DNA of 34,610 nucleotides. It comes from Saprospiraceae bacterium. GTDB lineage: Bacteria > Bacteroidota > Bacteroidia > Chitinophagales > Saprospiraceae. The notes beneath the pieces were generated by a model, which was not told the DNA's origin, did not search any database, and was given only the letters and a program-made list of their open reading frames with translations. The translations under genes were made by a program, and so were the position numbers. Below are positions 16,170 through 23,957 of the stretch, piece after piece (within the stretch, counting starts at the first letter, position 1; each line of letters begins with the position of its first letter). Location of the stretch: NCBI GenBank assembly GCA_013140975.1, contig JABFRV010000049.1:1-34610 (forward strand), given 5' to 3'.

Positions 16170-18821
16170 ATGCGAATTCGAGAGATCAATACTATGAGAG
16201 GGCCAAATTATTGGTCTGTCAGAAGGCATAAGCTAATCGTGATGGTTCTAGACCTTGAAGAACTGGAAAAGAAACCAACGAATACGATTCCCGGATTCTT
16301 AGATCGTCTTAAAAATCTATTACCCGGGATGTATGAACATAGATGTAGTGTTGGAACTCCCGGCGGATTTTATTCACGAATTGAAGAAGGAACCTGGATG
16401 GGTCATGTTATTGAGCATATTGCACTCGAAATTCAGAGTATAGCGGGTATGGAGGTTGGTTTTGGTAGAACCAGAACCTATGGAGAAGAAGGAGTATATC
16501 ATGTTGTTTTCGACTATATCGAAGAAAAAGTAGGTCAATATGCTGCTAGAGCAGCAGTCAGAATTGCTGAAGCAATCATTGAAGGTGTGGATTATGATCT
16601 CGCAAAAGATATACAGGAAATGCGGGAATTACGCGAAGCGAATCGCCTGGGACCAAGTACTGGTTCAATTATCGAAGAAGCAGAAGCAAGAGGTATACCT
16701 TGGATTCGATTAAATAAATATAGCCTTTGTCAGTTGGGTTATGGTCGAAATCAAAAAAGAATTCAGGCCACTGTAACATCTCAAACATCTAGTATTGGCG
16801 TTGAAATAGCCGGAGATAAGGAAGATACAAAGTTTTTATTACAACAAGCAGAAATTCCCGTTCCCAAAGGAGAAATTATTAGAACACAAGCAGGTCTGGA
16901 AGATGCAGTTAAATCCCTTCGATATCCACTAGCAATCAAACCCATAAATGGTAATCACGGTCGTGGAGTTACAACCAATATCGAAAATTGGGATCAGGCA
17001 GTTGCAGCTTTAGAAAATGCAAAGCGTATTTCTAACTCTGTAATTGTAGAACAATATATTACAGGTGACGATTATCGTATTCTTGTTATCAATTATAAAA
17101 TGGTTGCTGCTGCAAAAAGATTGGCGGCGCAAGTTATAGGAGATGGTAAATCAACTGTAAAAGAATTAATTGAAATAACCAATTCAGATCCAAGAAGAGG
17201 ATTTGGTCATGAAAAAGTATTAACCAGTATAACCATAGATTCGATTACACTAAAACAACTTGAAAGCCAAAATCTAACTTTGGAATCTGTTCCTGAAAAA
17301 GGAAAAGTAGTTACGCTAAAAGATACAGCAAATCTTTCAACAGGTGGAACCTCAGTTGATGTTACTGATAATGTTCATCCATCCATAGTATTTATGGCTG
17401 AAAGAATTTCAAGAGTTGTAGGTCTCGATATATGTGGAATCGATTTTATTACAAAAGATATCAGTCGTCCGGTACAAGAAACGCGTGGTGCAGTTATAGA
17501 AGTAAATGCGGGCCCGGGTTTCAGAATGCACCTTGCACCTGCTGCAGGATTGCCGAGAAACGTGGCTGCTCCGGTTATTGATATGATTTATCCTGCGGGT
17601 TCTCAAAGCAGAATACCTATCGTTGCAGTAACAGGAACCAATGGGAAAACTACTACGACAAGATTGATGGCGCACCTTGCCAAGCTGATGGGTTATACTG
17701 TAGGATATACAACAACTGATGGAATCTATATTCAAAATCATTTAATGTTGTCCGGTGATTGTTCGGGCCCGGGTTCTGCAGAATTTGTATTAAAAGATCC
17801 GACTGTAAATTTTGCAGTTTTGGAAACTGCAAGGGGTGGAATACTTCGAGCCGGATTGGGATTTAAAAATTGTGATATTGCAATTGTAACCAATATTGCA
17901 CCTGATCATTTGGGATTAAAAGGTATTCATACGATTGAGCAGCTTGCAAAAGTTAAAGGAGTGGTTGTTGAATCTGTTTTGCCGGAAGGTTATGCAATAT
18001 TAAATGCAGATGATGATCTGGTTTTTAATATGAGAAAAGAAGCCAAGTGTAATATTGCTTTATTTTCAATGGATGAAAATAGTCCAAGAATAAAAAAACA
18101 TATGAAATCAGGTGGCTTATCTGCATTGTATGAAAATGGATATATTACAATTTGTAAAGGTGAATGGAAATTACGTGTTATAAAAGCGGTGAATGTTCCT
18201 CTGACCTATGGTGGGAAGGCAAGCTTCATGATTCAAAATGTTCTTCCGGTTGCTTTGGCCGGATACATAAGAGGATTTGAATTGCAAGACTTAAGCAGTG
18301 CATTAGAAAGTTTTATTCCATCACCTGCTCAAACTCCGGGAAGATTGAACCTCTTCAATTTTAAAAACTTTGATATATTATTGGATTATGCACATAACCC
18401 TGCAGGTCTTAATGCATTGAAAAAACTTACGGATAAGATGGATGGTTCGCCGAAGGTCGGAATAATTGCCGGAATAGGAGATAGACGTCAGGAAGACAAT
18501 GAAGGAATTGGACATGTAGCATCAACAATGTTTGATGAAATTATTATCAGACAAGACAAAAATTTAAGAGGAAAGTCTGAAAAAGAAATAATAGATATGC
18601 TTATGGTCGGTATCCGATCACACGATCCGAATAAAAAAGTAACGATCTTTGATACTGAAAAGGAAGCAATAACTTCTGCTATTGAAGGTGCAAAAAAGGG
18701 TTCTCTTATTGTCATTTGTAGTGATGTTGTTCCAGATGCTTTGGGGCAGGTTCAGCGGTACAAAGAAGAGGAGGTTAATAAATTGTATGAGTTTACGAAG
18801 GCAGACATCCCTAATCAATAG
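16170..18821 (+). CDS. cphA: Cyanophycin synthetase
   Basis: This 883-residue, full-length enzyme polymerises aspartate and arginine into cyanophycin (multi-L-arginyl-poly-L-aspartate), a nitrogen storage polymer, using ATP. The N-terminal domain starts MRIREINTMRGPNYWS. An ATP-grasp domain spans about 220-480 (IKPINGNHGRGV, EVNAGPGFRMH). A Mur-ligase-like domain has an intact P-loop VTGTNGKTTTTR (Lys493) and DYAHNPAG. The intact second P-loop argues for CphA1 rather than a CphA2 with an inactive C-terminal site. The usual partner cyanophycinase (cphB) is not in the window, so degradation genes must lie elsewhere or be absent. Confidence 0.93.
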   Translation: MRIREINTMRGPNYWSVRRHKLIVMVLDLEELEKKPTNTIPGFLDRLKNLLPGMYEHRCSVGTPGGFYSRIEEGTWMGHVIEHIALEIQSIAGMEVGFGRTRTYGEEGVYHVVFDYIEEKVGQYAARAAVRIAEAIIEGVDYDLAKDIQEMRELREANRLGPSTGSIIEEAEARGIPWIRLNKYSLCQLGYGRNQKRIQATVTSQTSSIGVEIAGDKEDTKFLLQQAEIPVPKGEIIRTQAGLEDAVKSLRYPLAIKPINGNHGRGVTTNIENWDQAVAALENAKRISNSVIVEQYITGDDYRILVINYKMVAAAKRLAAQVIGDGKSTVKELIEITNSDPRRGFGHEKVLTSITIDSITLKQLESQNLTLESVPEKGKVVTLKDTANLSTGGTSVDVTDNVHPSIVFMAERISRVVGLDICGIDFITKDISRPVQETRGAVIEVNAGPGFRMHLAPAAGLPRNVAAPVIDMIYPAGSQSRIPIVAVTGTNGKTTTTRLMAHLAKLMGYTVGYTTTDGIYIQNHLMLSGDCSGPGSAEFVLKDPTVNFAVLETARGGILRAGLGFKNCDIAIVTNIAPDHLGLKGIHTIEQLAKVKGVVVESVLPEGYAILNADDDLVFNMRKEAKCNIALFSMDENSPRIKKHMKSGGLSALYENGYITICKGEWKLRVIKAVNVPLTYGGKASFMIQNVLPVALAGYIRGFELQDLSSALESFIPSPAQTPGRLNLFNFKNFDILLDYAHNPAGLNALKKLTDKMDGSPKVGIIAGIGDRRQEDNEGIGHVASTMFDEIIIRQDKNLRGKSEKEIIDMLMVGIRSHDPNKKVTIFDTEKEAITSAIEGAKKGSLIVICSDVVPDALGQVQRYKEEEVNKLYEFTKADIPNQ

Positions 18822-19112
18822 AATTTGTTAATAAGTATTGAATTTTTTCAACATACAAATCCTGCCATTAAAAGAAAGTTAAAAAGCGCAAAAAAGCTAA
18901 ATAAAGCTACATAGTAAATCTTTATATACGATAATAATTAATATATAATATATTGTAATTAAATTATTTATACATTATTTTTTAATTATGTATCCACTTT
19001 ACTTTTTTTTCGAATATTTTTATTATTTTACTTAAAAACTTTTTATTTTTGTGCTCGCTTTAGTGCAAGGCAGTCATTTTATTTAATTATTCAAATTAGC
19101 AAAGAAGAGTTT
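18822..19112. other. AT-rich intergenic region, no gene
   Basis: This 291-bp stretch between cphA and the haloperoxidase gene is very AT-rich with long T runs. Nothing but a promoter -7 element at 19044-19051 can be supported. A weak TTGAA/TTCAA stem near 18838-18853 is too short to call as the cphA terminator. Confidence 0.5.
19044..19051 (+). promoter_or_regulatory. Promoter -7 element TATTTTTG for the haloperoxidase-like gene
   Basis: TATTTTTG is an exact TAnnTTTG match 61 bp before the start codon. The preceding DNA is T-rich and shows no clear -33 TTTG. The predicted transcript would start near 19058 with a leader of about 55 nt. Confidence 0.5.
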
Positions 19113-20573
19113 ATGAATTTTAGATTTTTACTTCCAATTATTATTCTAATATATGGATTAAGCTGGGTATCTTGTAATCGCGACGTACCTGCCTCAACAG
19201 ATGATCGTTCTGTAAAGGCTTATGGAAATAAAGTATTATTTGACTGGAACGAGCTTTTTCTTAGAATTGATAAGGACGCTTTAGGCTTCCGACCTGCTCC
19301 TGGTCCAAGAGCACTTGCTTATATTAATTGGGCAACTTATGAAGCTTGTATACCGGGAATGCCGGAATATAACTCATTAAGAAATCATCCTAGTTTCGTA
19401 GCTGCGAATTTGCCAGTATTTAATACCAAGAATGAAATCTACTGGCCTGAGGTTGTTAATGAAGTGCAGTCTTATTTAATGAGCAGAATGTTTGAGAAAG
19501 TAGCCTTCTTTTCTGCATCTAAAGGATCTTTTTTGACGAATGCTGATGCTCAAAGATTGATCAACGAACTTAAAATAAGCAACGAAAGAGATTTTCAAGG
19601 CAAAACGAATAATGTAATATTTAATAATTCTAAAGCCTGGGGAGAAGAAATTGCAAGGGCTGTGTGGGAGTGGTCTAAAACTGATGTTGTAGCTCATGAA
19701 TCTTACCTCAATCCTTTAAATAATGATCCTTCCAAATCTAAATATTATGATTGGAGAAAATTCAGTTTGGATGCAACCGGAAATAGAATACCATCAAAGT
19801 GGACTCCTACAAATGATAATCCTGATGGAGCAATGTTTCCATTTGCCGGGGAATTCAGAACTTTCGCAACAACTGAATCACAAAAAATATGTAAGGCTCC
19901 TATTCGATACAGTGAAGATCCTTCATCCTTGTATTATGCTCAGAATCTGGAGGTATTAAATAGATCTTATACAAATGTTACTTACGAAGATGCGTGGATA
20001 GGCGAATTTTGGTCAGATGATTTATTTGGCTTAACCTTCTCTCCACCTTCCAGATTATTGGCTTGTCTTGATCAGATCATGATCCTTGATAATTCTAAAT
20101 TAGATAAGGCTATATACGCAACAGCACTTTTAAGCTTGTCGATGAATGATTTTGCAGTTGTCTGTTGGAATTCAAAGTTCCATTATAATTTTGAAAGACC
20201 TGAACATTATATAAAAGATGTATTGAAGGTAACAAATTATGAATCTGCATTAGATCATCCATATACTGGAATTGAAGGTATTACTCCGGCTTTTCCTGCA
20301 TACCCATCAGGCCATTCAACATTTGGTGGCGGAGGATTCTTTGCAATAGCTGCTGTGTATGGAGATCATTTCACTTTTACAGACAGATGTCATCAGGGTA
20401 GAACTGAATTCGTTGGTACACCTAGAACTTATTCGAATTTATCGGATGCAGGATTCGAAGACGCAATGTCAAGAATACCTTTGGGAGTTCATGTAAGACA
20501 AGATTGTGAAGAAGGACTTAGATTAGGAAAAGAAATTGCAGCGAGAATGGTTGCATTACCTTGGAAGAAATAA
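19113..20573 (+). CDS. Vanadium-dependent haloperoxidase-like protein (PAP2 superfamily), lipoprotein
   Basis: This 486-residue protein has a lipoprotein signal (LIYGLSWVSC, Cys21). The vanadate-binding residues of vanadium chloroperoxidase can be matched in order and spacing: Lys355 and Arg362 (KFHYNFERP), Ser399-Gly400-His401 (YPSGHS), and Arg454 with His460 (RIPLGVH). The K-x6-R and R-x5-H spacings equal those of the fungal enzyme. It may oxidise halides with hydrogen peroxide at the cell envelope. The same pocket also serves PAP2 phosphatases, so phosphatase activity is possible. It is followed by a clear terminator, so it is probably transcribed alone. Confidence 0.88.
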   Translation: MNFRFLLPIIILIYGLSWVSCNRDVPASTDDRSVKAYGNKVLFDWNELFLRIDKDALGFRPAPGPRALAYINWATYEACIPGMPEYNSLRNHPSFVAANLPVFNTKNEIYWPEVVNEVQSYLMSRMFEKVAFFSASKGSFLTNADAQRLINELKISNERDFQGKTNNVIFNNSKAWGEEIARAVWEWSKTDVVAHESYLNPLNNDPSKSKYYDWRKFSLDATGNRIPSKWTPTNDNPDGAMFPFAGEFRTFATTESQKICKAPIRYSEDPSSLYYAQNLEVLNRSYTNVTYEDAWIGEFWSDDLFGLTFSPPSRLLACLDQIMILDNSKLDKAIYATALLSLSMNDFAVVCWNSKFHYNFERPEHYIKDVLKVTNYESALDHPYTGIEGITPAFPAYPSGHSTFGGGGFFAIAAVYGDHFTFTDRCHQGRTEFVGTPRTYSNLSDAGFEDAMSRIPLGVHVRQDCEEGLRLGKEIAARMVALPWKK

Positions 20574-20597
20574 GAATTAGTTAAAGAATAAATAATA

Positions 20598-20630
20598 AAA
20601 GACCTGTACAAATGTATGGGTCTTTTTTTT
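20598..20630 (+). terminator. Intrinsic terminator after the haloperoxidase-like gene
   Basis: A 12-bp stem (20598-20609 with 20614-20625, two G-T pairs) starting AAAGACC closes a 4-nt loop and runs into an uninterrupted T run. It lies 25 bp after the stop codon. Confidence 0.85.
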
Positions 20631-20724
20631 TAGCTTCTGCAATTCAATGGTTTATTATTATTCATTCAACGATTGCAATTTTAAAACAGATTAATTTTAC
20701 GCAATAAGTTTTAAATAGTAGTAT

Positions 20725-21168
20725 ATGAAGTATTTATTATTAGCCACCATGTTGTTTATATCATGTAAATCAGAAACGAAAAAAGATTTAAAAGAAAATG
20801 TAATAAAGTTTGAAAACGGTACGATAAAGCGTCGACATTTTACGGATAAGAACGATGCAATTCAAGATACAATGTGGGATTATTATTCTACCGGAGAATT
20901 GTCTAAAATTAGATTGTTTAAAGACAATAAACAGCATGGAAGAAGCCTATATTACCTCAAGGAAGGTCAATTGTATGAAGTACAACATTATATTGATGGT
21001 AAAATTGTCGGTATAGATTCAGTGTTTCATCCCAATGGAAAAATAAAGATCCTCGCTGAGTTTAAGGATGGAAAAAGAAATGGCTATTTAAAGGTTTTTA
21101 AAGAGAACGGGGAACTCGAATCAGAACATACGTATCGAAATGATAGCATTATACTTATCAAAGAATAA
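20725..21168 (+). CDS. MORN/YwqK-like repeat lipoprotein
   Basis: This 147-residue protein has a short lipoprotein signal (LLLATMLFISC, Cys14). The rest is made of short beta-hairpin repeats of MORN variant type: YYSTGELSKIRLFKDNK, FHPNGKIKILAEFKDGKRNG and FKENGELESEHTYRND. This is the pattern of proteins often labelled YwqK-family antitoxin, although no toxin gene is adjacent and that label should not be taken as function here. It is likely an envelope-anchored binding or scaffold protein. It sits between two peroxide-related lipoprotein genes. Confidence 0.75.
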   Translation: MKYLLLATMLFISCKSETKKDLKENVIKFENGTIKRRHFTDKNDAIQDTMWDYYSTGELSKIRLFKDNKQHGRSLYYLKEGQLYEVQHYIDGKIVGIDSVFHPNGKIKILAEFKDGKRNGYLKVFKENGELESEHTYRNDSIILIKE

Positions 21169-21174
21169 ACCAAA

Positions 21175-21224
21175 CATATAAATACATATAAATACATATA
21201 AATACATATAAATACATATAAATA
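21175..21224. repeat. Five perfect copies of a 10-bp AT repeat (CATATAAATA)
   Basis: Five consecutive identical 10-bp units with no mismatch begin 6 bp after the stop codon of the MORN-like gene and end 97 bp before the peroxidase start. The perfect copies indicate recent slippage. The period matches the DNA helical turn, so the tract may be bent. Confidence 0.9.
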
Positions 21225-21297
21225 AACATATTACATATTAAATAATAATATTATGTAATATTTTCTTAAAAATCGTTTTTTACTCGATTTTTGTTCG

Positions 21298-21305
21298 TAG
21301 TTTTG
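21298..21305 (+). promoter_or_regulatory. Promoter -7 element TAGTTTTG for the cytochrome c peroxidase gene
   Basis: TAGTTTTG matches TAnnTTTG exactly and lies 16 bp before the GTG start. No good -33 TTTG is visible. The leader would be only about 10 nt. Confidence 0.45.
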
Positions 21306-21321
21306 CCTCAAATGTAATCCC

Positions 21322-22674
21322 GTGAATAAATTCATTTTTGGCTTAATTTTAGCTTTATCAATCTATTTGGTTTCCTGTAAAGTAGAATCAATCTCATCTG
21401 ATTCTATAGATTTAAGATTACAGAGTATAATAAAAGACCATAGCAAGACAGGTAGCCTTGACTACTATATCATGCCTGAAAGTGATGATTATGCAAATCT
21501 TCCAAATCAAGATCCAAAGAATCCTATAACGGCAGAAAAAGCGAAACTAGGAAAGCTTCTGTTTTTTGAAACAGGATTGGCAAAGTCACCTAAAAAAGCA
21601 GAATCATTAAATACTTATTCATGCAGTTCTTGTCATGTTCCTGAAAAGAATTTTACGGCAGGACGTGTTCAGGGCATAGCTGATGGCGCTGTTGGATTTG
21701 GTCATCTTGGTGAAGCAAGACAAAAAAATAGAAATTACTTAGGATCTGAAGTAGATGCACAGGGAGCGAGACCATTACCTACAATTAATTTAACGTATGT
21801 AAGAGTTGCATTATGGAGCGGCGCATTCGGAGCGAATGGACTAAATGAAGGTACAAAAGAAGCCTGGGGTGTAAAGGATTCTTTAACAAGTATCAACTAT
21901 CTTGGAATGGAAGGTCTTGAATCCAATAATACAAGAGCATTATTTGTACACAGACAAGAAGTTGATAAAGAATTAATGCAAGAGTTGGGTTTGAAAAAGT
22001 TTTTTGATGATGCATTTCCTAACCTTCCGGAGGATGAAAGATATACAAAGCAGACAGCCAGTAACGCTATCGCTGCATACTTCAGAACAATTCTAACGAA
22101 CAGAGCACCATTTCAAAAATGGCTAAAAGGCGATGTGAATGCTATGACAGTACAGCAAAAGAGAGGAGCGGAATTGTTCTTTGGAAAAGCAGCTTGTATC
22201 AATTGTCATAACAGTCCTTCATTCAATAATCAAAGATTTGCAGCAGTAGGCGCTTTAAATTTATTTCAGAACAAGCAAGAAGTATTTAGAACGGATGTGA
22301 ATGATTTAAGGAACATAGGCAGGGCCGGATTTACAGGTGTTGATGATGATTTATATAAATATAAAGTTCCACAATTGTATAACCTTAAAGGTGTTGGTTT
22401 CTATTTACATGGAGCGAGTAAGAATACATTAAGAGAGGTCGTTGAATACTTTAACAGAGCTATTCCAGAGAATGCTCAGGTTCCTTTAGATAGAATTGAC
22501 AGACAATTCAAACCATTGCATTTGACTGCGTCAGAAATAGATGATCTGACAGAGTTTCTGGAAAATGGTCTTTATGATCCGGATTTAATTCGTTATAAGC
22601 CTGAATTTATCATGTCAGGTATGTGTTTTCCTAACAATGATCCAACTTCTAAAAAGCAGATGGGTTGTAAGTAA
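21322..22674 (+). CDS. Di-haem cytochrome c peroxidase (MauG/CCP family), lipoprotein
   Basis: This 450-residue exported protein has a lipoprotein signal (LILALSIYLVSC, Cys19). Two c-type haem sites are present: CSSCH at 101-105 and CINCH at 292-296. The N-terminal region has the family segment LGKLLFFETGLAKSP, and the C-terminus has VPQLYNLKGVGFYLHG. It is expected to reduce hydrogen peroxide to water in the periplasm using electrons from cytochrome c; MauG-like oxidation of another protein is an alternative. The start is GTG, chosen because it opens directly into the signal peptide and no in-frame ATG fits. Confidence 0.92.
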   Translation: MNKFIFGLILALSIYLVSCKVESISSDSIDLRLQSIIKDHSKTGSLDYYIMPESDDYANLPNQDPKNPITAEKAKLGKLLFFETGLAKSPKKAESLNTYSCSSCHVPEKNFTAGRVQGIADGAVGFGHLGEARQKNRNYLGSEVDAQGARPLPTINLTYVRVALWSGAFGANGLNEGTKEAWGVKDSLTSINYLGMEGLESNNTRALFVHRQEVDKELMQELGLKKFFDDAFPNLPEDERYTKQTASNAIAAYFRTILTNRAPFQKWLKGDVNAMTVQQKRGAELFFGKAACINCHNSPSFNNQRFAAVGALNLFQNKQEVFRTDVNDLRNIGRAGFTGVDDDLYKYKVPQLYNLKGVGFYLHGASKNTLREVVEYFNRAIPENAQVPLDRIDRQFKPLHLTASEIDDLTEFLENGLYDPDLIRYKPEFIMSGMCFPNNDPTSKKQMGCK

Positions 22675-22837
22675 GACTGGTCATTCGATTTTCGGATGAT
22701 GTGAATCGAATTTGTATAGTCTTAATCTTCCTTTTCCTTATTATTTGTAATTAACGTTGCAGCAACTTAGCTATTGATTCTACTTATATTGTAGATTTAG
22801 GAATCTATTCAATGATGAAATATCAAGCTTAAAAATT

Positions 22838-23821
22838 GTGAGAATTCTCCTTGTCCATACCGGATTCTTACCTGCCGTTTATTATGGTGGAATTGAAAGA
22901 GTCATCTGGTATCTTGGTAAGGAGCTTATTAAAATGGGCCATGAAGTAACATTTATGGCGCAAAGAGGATCTACCTGCGATTTTGCGGAAATTATTACAA
23001 TTCATGCCAATCAGAATATTGTTGATCAAATTCCGGATCGATTTGACATTGCACATTTTCCATTAGAACTAAAAGGTATGGATCGAATTAAAATTCCGTA
23101 CCTCATTACAATGCATGGAAATATCAATGACAAAAGATATCTTGATCGCAATACTGTATTTGTTTCCAGATCGCATGCTTCAAGTTATGGTTCAGAACAG
23201 TATGTTTATAATGGACTTGATTGGGATGACTATATGAAACCAGATCTTCATAACCAAAGATTTTATTTCCATTTTTTAGGTAACGCCTCCTGGAGAGTAA
23301 AAAATGTGAAAGGAGCCATTAAAGTAATTACTTCAACTCCTTCTGAGAAATTAATCGTGATGGGAGGTGTTCGATTCAATATGAATATGGGATTGAGATT
23401 TACTTTATCACCACGAGTAAAATTTATTAAAAGAACCGGAGGATCTGAAAAATGCAGATTATTAAATCAATCAAAAGGTTTAATCTTTCCTGTTATATGG
23501 AATGAGCCCTTTGGACTTGCAATTATTGAAAGTCTTTATTATGGCTGCCCCGTGTTTGGTACACCTTATGGATCACTACCGGAATTAATCCACTCTGACA
23601 TCGGGTTTCTTTCTACAAAAAGTACAGAAATTGTAAGTGCATTGAATAATTCCTATGATCGTGAATTATGTCATGAATATGCAGTAGAAAATTTTAATAG
23701 CAGAAAGATGGCAGAAGCATATATAAATAAATACGCAGAAATATTAACAGGTAGAAAACTTCATTTATCCTCTCCTCAATTACTTTCTATTCAAGAGCAA
23801 AAGTTTTTAGAATGGAAGTAA
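22838..23821 (+). CDS. Family 4 glycosyltransferase
   Basis: This 327-residue GT-B fold enzyme has an N-terminal acceptor region RILLVHTGFLPAVYYGGIER, with the Gly-Gly loop typical of GT4. The nucleotide-sugar half ends in NEPFGLAIIESLYYGCPV, the E-x7-E motif of GT4. It starts at GTG directly before the first strand. It probably transfers a hexose to a polysaccharide or lipid acceptor; donor and acceptor cannot be read from the sequence. It stands alone rather than in a polysaccharide cluster. Confidence 0.87.
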   Translation: MRILLVHTGFLPAVYYGGIERVIWYLGKELIKMGHEVTFMAQRGSTCDFAEIITIHANQNIVDQIPDRFDIAHFPLELKGMDRIKIPYLITMHGNINDKRYLDRNTVFVSRSHASSYGSEQYVYNGLDWDDYMKPDLHNQRFYFHFLGNASWRVKNVKGAIKVITSTPSEKLIVMGGVRFNMNMGLRFTLSPRVKFIKRTGGSEKCRLLNQSKGLIFPVIWNEPFGLAIIESLYYGCPVFGTPYGSLPELIHSDIGFLSTKSTEIVSALNNSYDRELCHEYAVENFNSRKMAEAYINKYAEILTGRKLHLSSPQLLSIQEQKFLEWK

Positions 23822-23957
23822 AGATTGGGAAGTGCATTTATTTCACGCCCAAATTTATAACATTGAAATAGAAGCTTGTTTTAAAAACTTAAAGAGTATT
23901 AAATGCCACTAACAGCTCAGTATTTTTTAGAGAAAAGGAAAATCGTTGTAGAACTTA

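Noticed and set aside
20725-21168. Toxin-antitoxin system at the YwqK-like gene
   Set aside because: The protein is a lipoprotein with MORN-like repeats and no toxin gene is adjacent; the antitoxin name of the family does not show function.
22683-22715. ATTCGAT/ATCGAAT inverted repeat after the peroxidase gene as terminator
   Set aside because: The stem is only 7 bp with a long loop and only three T after it; too weak to call.
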